This document shows, in pieces, positions 10,961-22,248 of a DNA stretch of 64,000 nucleotides. The DNA lies in assembly GCA_037447655.1 (NCBI GenBank), contig JBBHKE010002973.1, positions 72,158 to 136,157 of the forward strand, in the 5' to 3' direction. The stretch comes from Zygnema cylindricum. Lineage: Eukaryota > Streptophyta > Zygnematophyceae > Zygnematales > Zygnemataceae. The notes beneath the pieces were generated by a model. That model saw only the letters and a program-made list of their open reading frames with translations, was not told the origin of the DNA and ran no database searches. Positions within the stretch are counted from its first letter, which is position 1. The number at the start of each line of letters is the position of its first letter. A program made the position numbers and the translations under genes.

Positions 10961-11914
10961 CTAGGTATATCTTGAAAAATCATCCGTTAATGTAAGCATA
11001 TATCGGACTCCCCCCATAGACGGTATTTTGGAAGACCAAACATCTGAATGTATTAGTTCTAAAACTCTTTTAGCTCTGTCATAGCTTTCAGTTGGAAATG
11101 GTAATTTGTGAATATTTCCTAAAGCACATTCATCACATAGTTCATTTGACTTATCTTGGGATAATTTTACTCCTTTGATTATGTTATATTTCAGCATTTT
11201 CCCTAATCTTTCTCGATGAACATGCCCCAGTCTTTTATGCCATAGATCATTATCATTTGTTACAGCTAAGTATAGAACCTTATTTCCATTAAATTCTTCA
11301 ACAAGATCAAGCTTGTACATCATATTTTCTCCTCTATTTCCAACAGCTGCAACAAATCGATTCATACTAACTACTTGTTTTCCATGCTTGAGACTTACTT
11401 CAAATCCTTTGCTTTCTACCAAAGATGTGCTAAACAAATTTTTATTGAATTCTAGAATAAATAACACATCAATTAAAGTCATGTCTACTGTTTGACTTTC
11501 TATTTTGAGTTTAAGATTCACCTTTCCTTTCGAGTTTGCAACTACATAACTGTCATCAACATAATAGATGTTTTGTGGTGAGATTGGCTCGAGAGTTTCG
11601 AATAGCTCCTTGTCGCTGTACATGTGAGCAGATGCTCCAGTGTCAATAATCGAGGTGTTCTCTTTTGGTCCAAATCTTGCATTTGTCATTGCAAACATTT
11701 CCTTTCCCGACACAATTGGAAAATTGCTGATATGTTTGTCACCTTTGTCTCCTCCTTCCTCTAAGAAATTCTCCTTTACAGCAGAAAAAGTTGATGCCTT
11801 TTCTGGTTGCATATAGGGTTTTCCTTGGTTGGAAGGACGCCGATTGTTGTTCCATCCTTCGCGAAAGTTTCCTATCAAAGTGTCCTTTTTCAAAACTAGA
11901 CATTCTCGTACCAA
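10961..11914 (-). pseudogene. copia E protease, GAG-pre-integrase and integrase N-part
   Basis: A 317-codon open stretch. The retroviral-type aspartic protease motif is 'IIDTGASAHM' near residue 90. Then come the GAG-pre-integrase zinc-binding region (WHKRLGH ... CDECALG) and the start of the integrase core (HSDVW, TDDFSRY). It is the best preserved part of element E. The order protease then integrase then RT defines Ty1/copia. Upstream the Gag frame is broken. Confidence 0.85.
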
Positions 11915-11968
11915 ATGATCCTTGTTAAAATAGGCCCATGGGTTGTTAGTTGATCGACCTGTCTGATA

Positions 11969-12650
11969 CTAATTTCTATTCTGAAACTGAGTGTTTAATA
12001 CTTGACATTTTTTACTTCCTTTCATTGCTAGATCAATAAATTCTTCTTCTAACACTAGCTGAATTTCCATTGTAAGGTTCCAAGATGACTGATCTATTTT
12101 CTTTAGTGCATCGGAGGCCCCTTTATATTCCTCAGGCAAACCTCTCATAAGCAACATGGCTTGCACCTCTCATAAGCAACATGGCTTGCAGTGCAGCTGG
12201 AAAAACACCTCCTGAGCATGTATTTTCTAAAAACTACTTTTAAAGACCATAACAATAATGTGGGATGCGACCACCATTGTACTTATACTCAAAAATAATT
12301 GTAGCACTTATCATTTGTCGCTGAACATTCGTTTGATGATACATATCATTCAAGGATCCCCAATTTTTTTTTGCCTTGTCCATATGAATGTGTGCCATTC
12401 CGATTTCCAAAGATACTTCTTGCATGAGTGCATAGACACAATGTGTATTCTTCTTGCTCCACGTAGGATCTGTTTCGCTAAGGAAACCATCCACCACATT
12501 GATGAGTTCTCTTTGGACAAAGTAGAGCTTCATGATTCCTCTCCAGTATAAGTAGTTGTCTCTATCAAACCTAGGTACTCTGGTTTGTGGGCCCATAACC
12601 TGTTGCTCTGCAGCAACAGGGACACTACCAGAAGCTGCAAAGTCACGCAT
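11969..12650 (-). pseudogene. copia E Gag (broken)
   Basis: Gag is in two pieces: 12240-12650 (N-part, 136 codons) and 11969-12166. The N-part starts inside the LTR and reads through the PBS as 'EQQVMGPQTRVPRFDRDNY', then the usual 'YLYWRGIMK' motif. The second piece holds the 'LLMRGLPEEYK' motif of copia Gags (UBN2-like). A duplicated stretch at 12150-12190 repeats part of the sequence. The zinc knuckle downstream (around 11920-11960) is decayed. Gag would form the particle shell. Confidence 0.8.
12586..12600 (-). promoter_or_regulatory. PBS of element E (half-tRNA-iMet type)
   Basis: On the minus strand GGTTATGGGCCCACA follows the LTR end directly. It is complementary to the anticodon arm of initiator tRNA-Met, not to a tRNA 3' end. 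Confidence 0.7.
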
Positions 12651-12690
12651 TTAATTCAGCAAAAGGCAAGCCAAAAAGTACCACACAAAT
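12601..12690 (-). repeat. element E 5' LTR, 3' portion (interrupted by F)
   Basis: The minus-strand LTR end is ...GAGCAACA at 12601. It runs to 12690, where F is inserted with a CAAAT duplication. The rest of this LTR should start at 16854; its outer end was not identified. Confidence 0.6.
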
Positions 12691-13831
12691 CGTTGGTTTT
12701 TTGAAACCTTTAGTCCTCTCTGTATCACATTGCTATGCTGCCATGCTGCGCTGGTTACATCGCAGCCATAGCAGCGTGTGTGATAAAGATATTCTGTTGC
12801 CATGCTGCGCCAGTCACATCGCAGTAATAGCTGCTTGTGTACTAGGTACTAAGTGTATTGAGACGTACGGATCTAATTGAGTGGCGCGAACAAACGTAAG
12901 TCAAATGAACGGCGGATCGCGAAGCGATCCGATTTGGAATATTGTTGAAAGGTACACTGCAATTACGAATGATAATGATGACGAAAGGATTCAAACTAAA
13001 AGTTGCGTGAGAGGCATTGAGTGGAAAGGACGCCAGGTGTATGGATTAATTTTGGTGAGGTGGCATCAGTTCGTCAAGTGATTGTGTGACCGTGTGACAT
13101 GACATCAAGTATGCGAAAAAAGAGCTACGGACGGCGGCGCCGTTAGTTTGGTGAGGGACGCGAAATCGCGTCTGTCACAAGATACTTATTTTGGACGGTC
13201 CCGATTCGATTTACGGAATTAGTAAGACTTGTAAATATTTAAACGATGTTTTGTCCTGTGTGTTAATTATTAGTGTAGGTTTCAGGTACACTCACATTAA
13301 TAGAGGTAGTTGATTGATTACGAACGGCTGGTATGCATCCGTACAGTTAGTAGTAAGCTGTAGTGTATATTTGTAGGACTTAGTCATTCTAGACTTAGGA
13401 ACTTTTTGGACAAAAACTGTTTCTGCTCCTTTTTTGGGATTTTCATCTGAGAATTGCTCTCAGTTTTATTGGCAGAATTATCTGAAATTTTGCATGTGTG
13501 TTCCTCTTTGTATTGGCAATATTGTGGCGAATTTGCAGACCTATTGTGTGTCTGGTTTGCTTGGGGCTTCATTGTAAAGTTGGTCATATTTATCAAAGTT
13601 CTGGCAGGTTGTTTTTCTGCAACTTTGACTGAGTGTTGTGATTATTCGGTTTGGTAATATTATATGAAATTTGGTGAGAATACTTAGTGGACTAGGAACT
13701 ATCTGGTTGTGTAGTTTTAGCTTGGTTTGGTTATTCTATAGAATTCTGAGTGGAATCAAAAGAGGCTGTTTTGGGGTAGTCTGTGGTGCTTCCGAGGGTA
13801 CATTCATGGCTGAAAAGGGCTATGAACAACA
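12691..13831 (+). repeat. element F 5' LTR
   Basis: 1141 bp, paired with 15708-16848. It ends ...GAACAACA before the PBS. The first 150 bp contain repeated 'catgctgcg' and 'acatcgcag' words. The gag start codon (13806) lies inside this LTR. Confidence 0.9.
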
Positions 13832-15059
13832 GGTTATGGCCCCACACCCATGGCTACCCATATTTGATGGATCTAAATATTAATATTGGAGGAGTATTAT
13901 GGAGAGCTACTTCAAGTCGAGGAAGTTAATGGATGTGGTGGATGGAACACGTGGTGAATCATCGATTGGATGGGAGGAGAAGAATATTGACTGTTTGTTG
14001 ACTATCAAGCTATCGTTGAATGAGGAACTTGTAATGACTTACCTTAGTTTAGAAAGTGCAGCTGAATTATGGAAGTGTTTAGAACGTGCATATCAAAAGA
14101 CTTCTGTGTATCACTGGATGATTAGTGTCACAAAAATAACTGAGTATAAGTATGATGGAGGTAGTATGTTGAATTATTGTATTGGGATACAAATATTGTT
14201 TGCAGAAAATGATATTGCAGGAGGAAACTTCACCAATGCTCAAAAGGCTTTCCTGTTATTGAAAGGATTACCAAAGGAATACAGGTGTGCTTTGGATAGA
14301 TTAAGACAAGTTGATAAAAAGGATTGGAACTTACTTTTAGCAATCAGGTGTGTTTTAGAGGAAGAGGCTAATAATGAGGCTTTAAAGAATAGGGAGAGTT
14401 GTCAAGGTGTCAGATCACAGTTTCAGAGAAATAAGAAAATTTGTCGGGCAGAAAACTGTTTTTATTGTAATGATGTAGGGCATACTTTTAGGGTATGTCC
14501 GCTATATAAAAGTGCATGTGTCGCAGGAACCTTCAAGAATGGATGGGATGATAATCGAGTACGACCTCCTAAACGAAGGGCCACACTTCCCTTGGACGAA
14601 TTTGTTTACTTGCCGATTGTTACTCTTCGAGATATGAAACATGAGGGAGGAAAAGAAAAATTTGTTGTCACCGGAAATGGAGTGGAGAAAGGGGTGACAG
14701 AAAAAGAGTCAGTTTTTGTCACTTTTACAAACAACAGATTGGTGAGTGATGAAAATGTGCAAGAGGAAGAGGTTGTTGAAGTAAGAATATTAGGAGGAAG
14801 TGAAGGGGATTTGGAAGTTGAAATTGAAAATAATTTGCAGGAGGAGATTAATTCACCTAGAGAGGGAGAGAGGAAAAGGGTTCAGAAAATTGGAGTACGT
14901 GAAAAAGTTCATAATACGAAAGAAGAAAATAAAATTGCGAAAATGGGAAAAACATCAAAATTCAGTAAGAAAACGAAGAAAGGAAGTAGAATTAAAAGGA
15001 TGAATCGTAGAAGAAAACGTAGTCCGAAAGTGGTCAAAAGAAGACGGCGTGAAAAGTAA
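13806..15059 (+). CDS. element F Gag with long charged tail
   Basis: This is the only protein of element F. Reading starts at ATG 13806 inside the LTR, passes through the PBS as Q-V-M-A-P, and meets an in-frame TAA at 13881-13883; the same frame then continues to 15059, with a possible restart at ATG 13899 (386 codons). The Gag core (with 'LLLKGLPKEYR') is followed by a zinc knuckle CFYCNDVGHTFRVC, that is CX2CX4HX4C, around residues 187-200 of the 386-codon frame. The last ~180 residues are acidic then very basic (KKTKKGSRIKRMNRRRKRS). No protease motif is seen. The tail replaces Pol and could bind nucleic acid; that is inference. Confidence 0.8.
13832..13846 (+). promoter_or_regulatory. PBS of element F
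   Basis: GGTTATGGCCCCACA directly follows the LTR. It is the half-tRNA-iMet type with one mismatch to the GGTTATGGGCCCA form of the other families. Confidence 0.65.
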
Positions 15060-15269
15060 ATTTACACAAGTGACTACCATTAACATTCGGTAATATTCGT
15101 GGAATTTTAAAATTTTAGTTTTTGATTGTTCTAAAATTGACTGAAAAATAGAGTTTTATTTTGAAGACTTAGAAAGACGCAGCGGAAGCGATGGTGTGTC
15201 TTGGAAGGACGAATTTTGGAAAAGATGGCCGGAGGGAGTTGGAGCAGTGGAGACGCTAAACACATCTTG

Positions 15270-15352
15270 CAGCGCTGCTATATTGCTAAGCTGCTATGCA
15301 GCTAAGCTGCTATGCTGCTATGTTGCTATGTTGATATGTTGCTATGTTGCTA
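15270..15352. repeat. short tandem repeat (GCTATGTT / GCTATGCT units)
   Basis: About ten imperfect copies of an 8-10 bp unit, downstream of F gag. Similar words occur at the start of the F LTR, so it may have grown from them. Confidence 0.6.
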
Positions 15353-15690
15353 TACCTTTATCTGACATCGCAAGCATAGCAGCTACCATGCTTTTAGATT
15401 ATTTCGGATGTACGAAACTAAATTTTCGAGGGAGTGTTGTTTCAAAAATTCAGTTTAGTGAGTGCGTGTCGTTTCGTGCATACAAAATGTTTCGTGGGTA
15501 CAGTACGAGATTCTAATGCTATCTTCATTTAATGTGGAGGTTCGAATGGATCTGCAAATTGGGGGAGCAATAGTACTAATTGCTTGGGATACACGGAGTT
15601 ATTTGAATCACTGGTAACGTTAGCCGAACGGTTGTGACGATTGAACAAAAGGGGAGAAGGGAGAAATGTAAACTTAGTGGCTGAGAGAGT

Positions 15691-15707
15691 CCAAAGGTTT
15701 GGGGGAG
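15691..15707 (+). promoter_or_regulatory. polypurine tract of element F
   Basis: The sequence CCAAAGGTTTGGGGGAG ends exactly where the 3' LTR begins (TGTTGG at 15708). Confidence 0.75.
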
Positions 15708-16848
15708 TGTTGGTTTTCTGAAACCTTTAGTCCTCTCTGTATCACATTGCTATGCTGCCATGCTGCGCTGGTTACATCGCAGCCATAGCAGCGTGTGTGA
15801 TAAAGATATTGTGCTGCCATGCTGCGCCAGTCACATCGCAGTAATAGTTGCTTGTGTACTAGGTACTAAGCGTATTGAGACGTACGGATCTAATTGAGTG
15901 GCGCGAACAAACGTAAGTCAAATGAACGGCGGATCGCGAAGCGATCCGATTTGGAATATTGTTGAAAGGTACACTGCAAGTACGAATGATAATGATGACG
16001 AAAGGATTCAAACTAAAAGTTGCGTGAGAGGCATTGAGTGGAAAGGACGCCACGTGTATGGATTAATTTTGGTGAGGTGGCATCAGTTCGTCAAGTGATT
16101 GTGTGACCGTGTGACATGACATCAAGTATGCGGAAAAAGAGCTACGGACGGGGGCGCCGTCAGTTTGGTGAGGGACGCGAAATCGCGTCTGTCACAAGAT
16201 ACTTATTTTGGACGGTCCCGATTCGATTTACGGAATTAGTAAGACTTGTAAATATTTAAACGATGTTTTGTCATGTGTGTTAATTATTAGTGTAAGTTTC
16301 AGGTACACTCACATTAATAGAGGTAGTTGATTGATTACGAACGGCTGGTATGCATCCGTACAGTTAGTAGTAAGCTGTAGTGTATATTTGTAGGACTTAG
16401 TCATTCTAGACTTAGGAACTTTTTGGACAGAAACTGTTTCTGCTCCTTTTTTGGGATTTTCATCTGAGAATTGCTCTCAGTTTTATTGGCAGAATTCTCT
16501 GAAATTTTGCATGTGTGTTCTTTTTTGTATTGGAAATATTGTTGCGAATTTGCAGACCTATTGTGTGTCTGGTTTGCTTGGGGCTTCATTGTGAAGTTGG
16601 TCATATTTATCAAAGTTCTGGCAAGCTGTTTTTTTGCAACTTTGACTGAGTGTTGTGATTATTCGGTTTGGTATTATTATATGAAATTTTGTGGGAATAC
16701 TAAGTGGACTAGGAAATATCTGGTTGTGTAGTTTTAACTTGGTTTGGTTATTCTGTAGAATTCTGAGTGGAATCAAAGGAGGCTGTTTTGGGGTAGTCTG
16801 TGGTGCTTCCGAGGGTACATTCATGGTTGAAAAGGGCTATGAACAACA
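15708..16848 (+). repeat. element F 3' LTR
   Basis: 1141 bp; begins TGTTGG and ends GAACAACA, followed by target duplication CAAAT. Confidence 0.9.
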
Positions 16849-16853
16849 CAAAT

Positions 16854-17300
16854 GGCCAACTTTGACCAGCTTATAATTAGTACTACAAAAGCCACTTAGG
16901 CTAACAACAAAACTCACTTAGAGCTTACACTTAACACAGTATAGGGACAAAGTTTGAAGCGCAAACTCTGATCAGTCACAAAGTGACATGAACACAAAGA
17001 CTGACTTAAATGTCACTCTTCTTAGTGAACTTGAGCAAGTTAATTTTCCAAATGTCCAAATTTATACCACTACGCCAATCTAATTCCCTAACTACCAATA
17101 AGATCATTGTGGGCGCATTATCGTACTGTCGGTTCCACTATCTGGTACAATTAATCTTGAGTACAATCTCTTGCTACAGATAACCCTGGTTTGTCACTTA
17201 CGCTAAAAACTGTACAGTACTATTTTAAGCACTACTACGCACTACGACAGAGTATACTTGGTGGTAAGTTTGCCACCGACTTTTTCTTACACCAATAAGG
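16854..17300 (-). other. probable continuation of element E LTR, otherwise unassigned
   Basis: By position this should be the rest of the E LTR beyond the F insertion. No second copy exists in the window to confirm it. No gene is seen. Confidence 0.35.
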
Positions 17301-17524
17301 TATTTGTTTGCCGACCAGTCCGTAAATTTAGCGTTGACTTTCAACCGTAACTTAGTGTTTCATTTAGTGAGCAATAAATTCATGTTCGTGTGGAATTTTT
17401 GTTACGTTGGTAAAATTATTTCGTCGCTGGTTATCGCTACTCCAGCGACGAGATTATCTTCATTGCTGAGAGTTCATAGTTTTCCAAAACAATATGATGG
17501 ATTCAACTGGAAACGAAAAATAAC

Positions 17525-17600
17525 AATAGTGAGGGGTGGAGAGAGGGAGAGAGAGAGGGAGATAGAGAGGGAAAAGGGATAGAGAGAGGGAGACGGAGAG
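17525..17600. repeat. GA-rich simple repeat
   Basis: Repeated GAGAGAGGGA. The second segment copy has the same tract at 27520-27560, inside the putative intron. Confidence 0.75.
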
Positions 17601-17714
17601 ATGAACTGGAATCCTTTTTTGTTCGCTCCTAATTTTTTTTTTTTTTTTTTAGAATATTATTGATTATTCCCTTGTTTATAGCTCAATTTCTTTACCGTTT
17701 CTTTGTCTTGACAG

Positions 17715-18003
17715 TTTCAGTTTTCGCGTAACGGCGATCTCCGTGGTGGTTTTCGTCGTCTTCTAGCGTGCAGCTGGTTGTCTTCAAGCGTGCAGCTAGA
17801 CCTACAAGTGGCAGAGAGGTGACACCTGTCAATATGTGGTGGGCAAGTTTTGCAGCATGAGAGGTGGCTCCACGTGGCAAAGCTGTTTGGGAGTGAGCGT
17901 CGGATATTGCATTGGAATCGGCGCCAATTAGATGGTTAACACCCCAATCTGCGTCAAATCGTGTATTGGGAGTGGGAGAAAATTGATCACTGGATGTGTC
18001 TAA
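17715..18003 (+). pseudogene. broken copy of LysM-like cysteine-rich gene (exon 2 part)
   Basis: Homologous to 27661-27927 and preceded by the same splice-acceptor-like TTGTCTTGACAG. The frame reads 'TYKWQRGDTCQYVVGKFC' and ends 'LITGCV' with TAA at 18001. It is broken by a 22 bp duplication near 17765-17800 ('gcgtgcagct' twice) and by an in-frame TAG replacing a Trp codon near 17930. All cysteines of the shared part are kept. The signal-peptide exon of the other copy is not recognisable upstream. Confidence 0.5.
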
Positions 18004-18539
18004 ACATGGTTCCATGTTGGTTCTGTGTCAGTTTCGTTGGGAGTTATTTTGAAAGCTTTGCTTGTTACGACGGGAGTCATGCTGGGATCTATGTTATTTA
18101 CGTCCCGTTACAATATACAACCTCGTACACTTATGTTCCGTCAGAATTTGTGTTTTATTAGGTGTAATTTTTGGAGTTGACATTAGCAGTTTTGTTCAGT
18201 TAGGATCTCTATTGGAATTTTTTTTTGTGAGTTTCCGATAAGAGTATTCTTTTGGGGGTTTCCTTTGGGGAGTTTCCATTGCTCAATGGAAGTCAAGAAT
18301 CATAATCATATCAAATTTTACAATTTCTTAGTTTTCTGTTTACATTCTAGCCAAACATTTACAAATGAAAAAGGAAGCATAAAAGATAAATCACTATCAA
18401 GGATTAATAAATCAAAATTTTCCCGTTTTAAGGATTTGAAGATATCAATTAAGGAGATTTCTTCTTTAAAAAAATTTGAGCTACATCGTGAATCGCTATT
18501 AGAGTGAAAGAAATAAATTGTAGAAAAATTGTGACCCTA

Positions 18540-20335
18540 ATTCAATTGCGATTGTGAACCACTTAAAGAATATTTTAAGAACAACAATGGCTTGAATAGC
18601 CATGCTACCATCGGGGAGGGAAGTGAGAGAGAGTAGGTGGGGAAGGCACCAAAGTGGGAACAAGGTAGTGAAAGGATCGAATAATAAAACACTGAGTGCA
18701 AATGCCAACGGAAGCATAAATGAATAAAACACACACAAGAGAAAGATTACCCCAAGGAAGCCAATTAATCCACGAAGAACTTTTCTTACATAATTTCCTC
18801 ACACCCTCAAAACACTCTCACTTCTAACTCCACTTAATGATATAGAAGATACTCTTCACTAGCATCCTCTAACTCCTCAAGAAACATCACAAAGCTATCA
18901 AACTCTCTCAACTCCTTGAACTCCTTCATAACCTACAAGGAGGATCAACTCTCGCCAAATTGATAAGAACCTCTCTCTCACTACGCCTCAATATACTCCT
19001 TCAAACGTCACGTAACAATACCACGGTACACGATTAGAAACGCGTAAGAGTCAACGTGGTGAAAACATCCGACCGACAACTGCAAGCCGACTTGAACTAC
19101 ACGGTACGACAAGAGAAGTCAAGTCAACCACGAACCGACTTGAACCACACGGTACAACTAGAACTTACGTGAACCGAAACGACCAAACAATTTCCACGTC
19201 ACTTCAATAGTACGACTAGAACTCGCGTGAAACGAAACGAACAAACAATTTCTACGTCACTTCAAATATCCAGCGACGAGACTACTTCGTCGCTGGTCGT
19301 CGCTACTTTAGCTACGAGAATGTCTCGTCGCTAAATGAATTCTCAGTACTAAATCCTAACAGGTAGGAAGGCAAATACTTGTACATTCTAAAATATGACA
19401 AAACTCCATGCTTCGAATGAATAGAAATTGTAACCATTAAATTCTCGAAGGTGATCGTGACCGTGAGAAGTGTTTGACTGGTGCCCATAACCAAGTGGAG
19501 GGGTAGAAGTGGAAGCATAAGAGTGGTTGTAGAGGTAGTTACCATGCTCAAAGATTAGGAAAAGGACAAAAGAAAAACATCCACAAAGGTAAACAAACAC
19601 TACTTCGTGGTCAAGACCCGGAAAAAGAAAATGTTCCATGTAAATTTAGTTTTAGTCAATATTATTTGCTTACTGCTTACTTATTTTAAAATAACTCTTT
19701 TTAAAGCATTTACAAGTACAGTCTAGTATAAAGTACAAATTTTTAGCACCTTGGATATTATTTACTTGGTAAAGTTAAGTATTAGAAAATTGAAACTGTC
19801 ATTTAAATTTAAAAGTAGTTGCAAAAGTGATTTGTTACCCATTGAGAGGAACTAATTATTGGGTAAAAACTTTGGAATCCAAGCTTTTATTCATTCTCTT
19901 TCAAATCTAAGATGTTAGTTTTTTTGCAGCTCAAAATAATCTTCCACTACCTTGCTATCTAACCATTTACCGATTATTTTTGACAAAGTGAATAAAAAAA
20001 AACATTTTGTGGTAGTTTTAACCCTAATTAATCTTTTAAACAAAAAGTACATGTAAATGCAACTCAATTGAAAGTGGTAGTATAAACAAATGACATATAA
20101 GTAAACTCAAGTACACACAAAAAACATATAAAATTAAATTAAATCCGATTTCAAATAAGTAATGAGTACATAAAAAATACATACAAGAAAAAAAAAGGGT
20201 ACGTATGAAGAACATCAATGGGACAGTATTTTAAGGTATTTTTTTTGTCATTTACACAACGGGTTATATTAGCTTACAATTGATGTTTAAAGTTTTTGAT
20301 CACTTGTAATTGAACTTTTTCAAAAAAATTGTGCT
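18540..20335. other. non-coding part of segmental repeat
   Basis: Only short overlapping frames, AT-rich. Blocks near 18600-18720 and 19310-19640 match 29630-30000. No gene is supported. Confidence 0.4.
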
Positions 20336-20339
20336 TTAA

Positions 20340-20605
20340 GGGTTTTAGGGATTGCCAAAAACTTAGATTTCTAGGGTTTTTAACAGGGTTTCAGGTTTTT
20401 TTAAATGGGTTTAACTTGGGGTTTTCCAAAGCATACTAGGGTTTCTACAATGAATTTAAGGGTTTACTTAGGGCTTCGGAGTTTTCGGGTTTAGGTTTAG
20501 GTCTATAATTAAGTGTGAGAGTTTCAGTTTGAGGGTTTCAAGTTTTGGCTTTGCGGTTTGGAATAAAGGGTTTAAGGTTAAGGGTTGAGGGTTCAAGATT
20601 CAAGA
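20340..20605 (+). repeat. degenerate TTTAGGG-rich array, copy 1
   Basis: Many scattered TTTAGGG, TTTAGGT, GGGTTT and TTAGGGTT words over ~265 bp, all on the plus strand, with drift between them. The second copy is at 30815-31100. Plant-type telomere repeats are TTTAGGG. This is interstitial and degenerate, not a chromosome end. Confidence 0.6.
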
Positions 20606-20699
20606 TTAGGTTTTGACCAAAAAGGTTGAAGGTGCGCCAATATCTGAATCCGCCTTCGTTTTCAAAAAGTTTCGAGCCTTCGCACGTTCACTCTATAGA

Positions 20700-20938
20700 G
20701 GATCGGCAATATTCAACATATCGCATGGGCGCCAGAGTGAAAACTTTGGAAAATGGCCAGCCGCGGATCGAACCCAGGACCTTATATTAGCCGTACACTA
20801 GCTCTGCCAACTGAGCAACCCGACCGATGTGCATGAAAGCACCTGAAACCGAATTTACGGCAATGAACTACGCACTAGCGGAACCATCATTTATTGCGAT
20901 ACACACGTGTGGAGTCCGATGTGAACATTCCTCCAACA
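20700..20938 (-). repeat. tRNA-derived (SINE-like) repeat, copy 2
   Basis: Close match to 7843-8081, with tRNA-like core at 20760-20824 (box B GGTTCGATCC). It is inserted within the segment whose uninterrupted form is at 31150-31200. Confidence 0.6.
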
Positions 20939-21257
20939 TTTCGTTGTCAATGTTAGTATATTGATTCGTAGATAGTGTGGCTCGATTTTGTCGCGCGTGA
21001 GGACTCGCATTTTTTTTATTTAATTTCAACTGATATTTTTACCCTGGTTCGTTATATTATCGTGTACAAAAAGTATTTCGTTTTGTGCGTTTTAATATTT
21101 CCGTGCAACACTTACAATACTATTTTTCAGTTTAAAGAGGTTTCGTGTCAATTTGCGTCTAAGTTAAATGTAACGCTTAGACGAATAAATTCCAATTTTG
21201 CGGCTAAGTTAATATCCAATGTGCTCTCACCGTGGAGCTCACATAACGACAAAAAGT

Positions 21258-21440
21258 GACTATCTGCAACACTTTTATTTACATGTGGTTGCCACAGTTT
21301 TGTTACCGCAAACCTTCAGCGGCCGTGTGAATTGCTAATTTTATTTTGACGGTTGACGTTCGCAAAAGCGACAAAAGTTTAAGCGGTTAAAAAAATATTT
21401 TGAAAGTCATTGTTGTTCAACTGATTGACCATCAAATTTA
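21258..21440. repeat. dispersed repeat S, copy 2
   Basis: Same direction as 1215-1425 and inverted relative to 31683-31880. Confidence 0.5.
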
Positions 21441-21639
21441 GACTGGATGGTACTTTACTTGTACCAATGTGTATTTCGAACGTACAATTTTTTACGAAAT
21501 GATCTAAGTGACTGTGCGCAACCAAAAACATTCACTACCATGATCAATAACGCGGAACTATTTAACACCTCGAATCGATGTTTAAGTCTCGACAAACTAA
21601 AACTAGTAAGCATAGAGAATTTCTAAATATTCCACAAAA

Positions 21640-22243
21640 TTTGGCACTACACTGTGAATCGTTATTAGTACTATTGTGTATCTGTAAAAAATTGTTATTA
21701 ACCGATATGGGCCTTTTTTCGGGTGGCTGATAATCGATATATTGGTACGATATATTGTTATCAGTGTTATCGCCAATAAATAACCGATATTTATTGGTTA
21801 TTATCGGCGATAACACCAATATCGATATCTATTTGCAATATATGTACGAACCGTACACATAAATGTACAGCCAGTTCACTCAACTGTACGTGTTATTCCC
21901 CCGAAGCGCCCTACTCACAACCCCTATTTACTGAGGTGCCTACCAATCAGATCATTTGTAGAAGAGGAAAGTACAGTAGCTTTTATAAGATATGTACGAA
22001 TTTAGTGCGGCTCTAGTTAAAACGATGTACCTTTCACATCTGACGCCATGGCTTTGTCCATTTTTTCCTTGGGATCAACTGGAACAACCTGCCACGTGTC
22101 AATCCGTCGGCTTTTTTGGCATAAACCGCCAAAAGAGCCATTTTAGGATGCCAACGCTCACGCTGGCCGTCTACTCGTATTTACTCATTGAAAGTCGTCT
22201 GTTGGATTCCGGTAGCGCGCATAATATTCTTTTGCGTCCGTTG
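21640..22243. repeat. dispersed repeat with TATCGG words, inverted relative to ~3110-3545
   Basis: Starts near the MITE-like end 'tacactgtgaatcgttattag'. The part 21690-22080 is the inverted partner of 3200-3545. Non-coding. Confidence 0.45.
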
Positions 22244-22248
22244 TACTT

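Larger units (their letters stand above)
8776..12690 (-). mobile_element. copia element E, degenerate, 3' end missing
   Basis: Order on the minus strand is LTR end (12690-12601), PBS, gag, protease, integrase, RT, RNase H: the Ty1/copia order. The RNase H region stops at 8776 inside the segment matching 'MEAEYMA' of element A, so the 3' end and 3' LTR are lost. Many stops and frameshifts make it dead. Its LTR is interrupted at 12690 by element F and continues at 16854. Its Gag resembles that of F. Confidence 0.85.
12691..16848 (+). mobile_element. element F: complete Gag-only copia-type LTR element
   Basis: A 4158 bp element with 1141 bp LTRs, a PBS, a gag gene and a polypurine tract, but no protease, integrase, RT or RNase H. 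Five-base duplications CAAAT flank it (12686-12690 and 16849-16853). The LTRs are highly similar, so insertion is fairly recent. Its Gag resembles that of element E, so it probably depends on an E-like partner in trans. Such TR-GAG elements are known in plants. The left LTR starts CG instead of TG. Confidence 0.9.
17495..20640 (+). repeat. segmental repeat, copy 1 (partner 27486-31130)
   Basis: Collinear matches in the same direction: the exon-like block at 17495, GA-rich tract, cysteine-rich frame at 17715, 'caatggaagtcaagaatca' at 18283, 'ggaaggcaccaaagtggga', and the TTTAGGG-like array at 20340. Indels between copies are frequent. Hairpins made of GCGACGA words lie at 17420-17455 and 19260-19335. 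This looks like an old transposon or segmental duplication carrying a gene. Confidence 0.65.
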
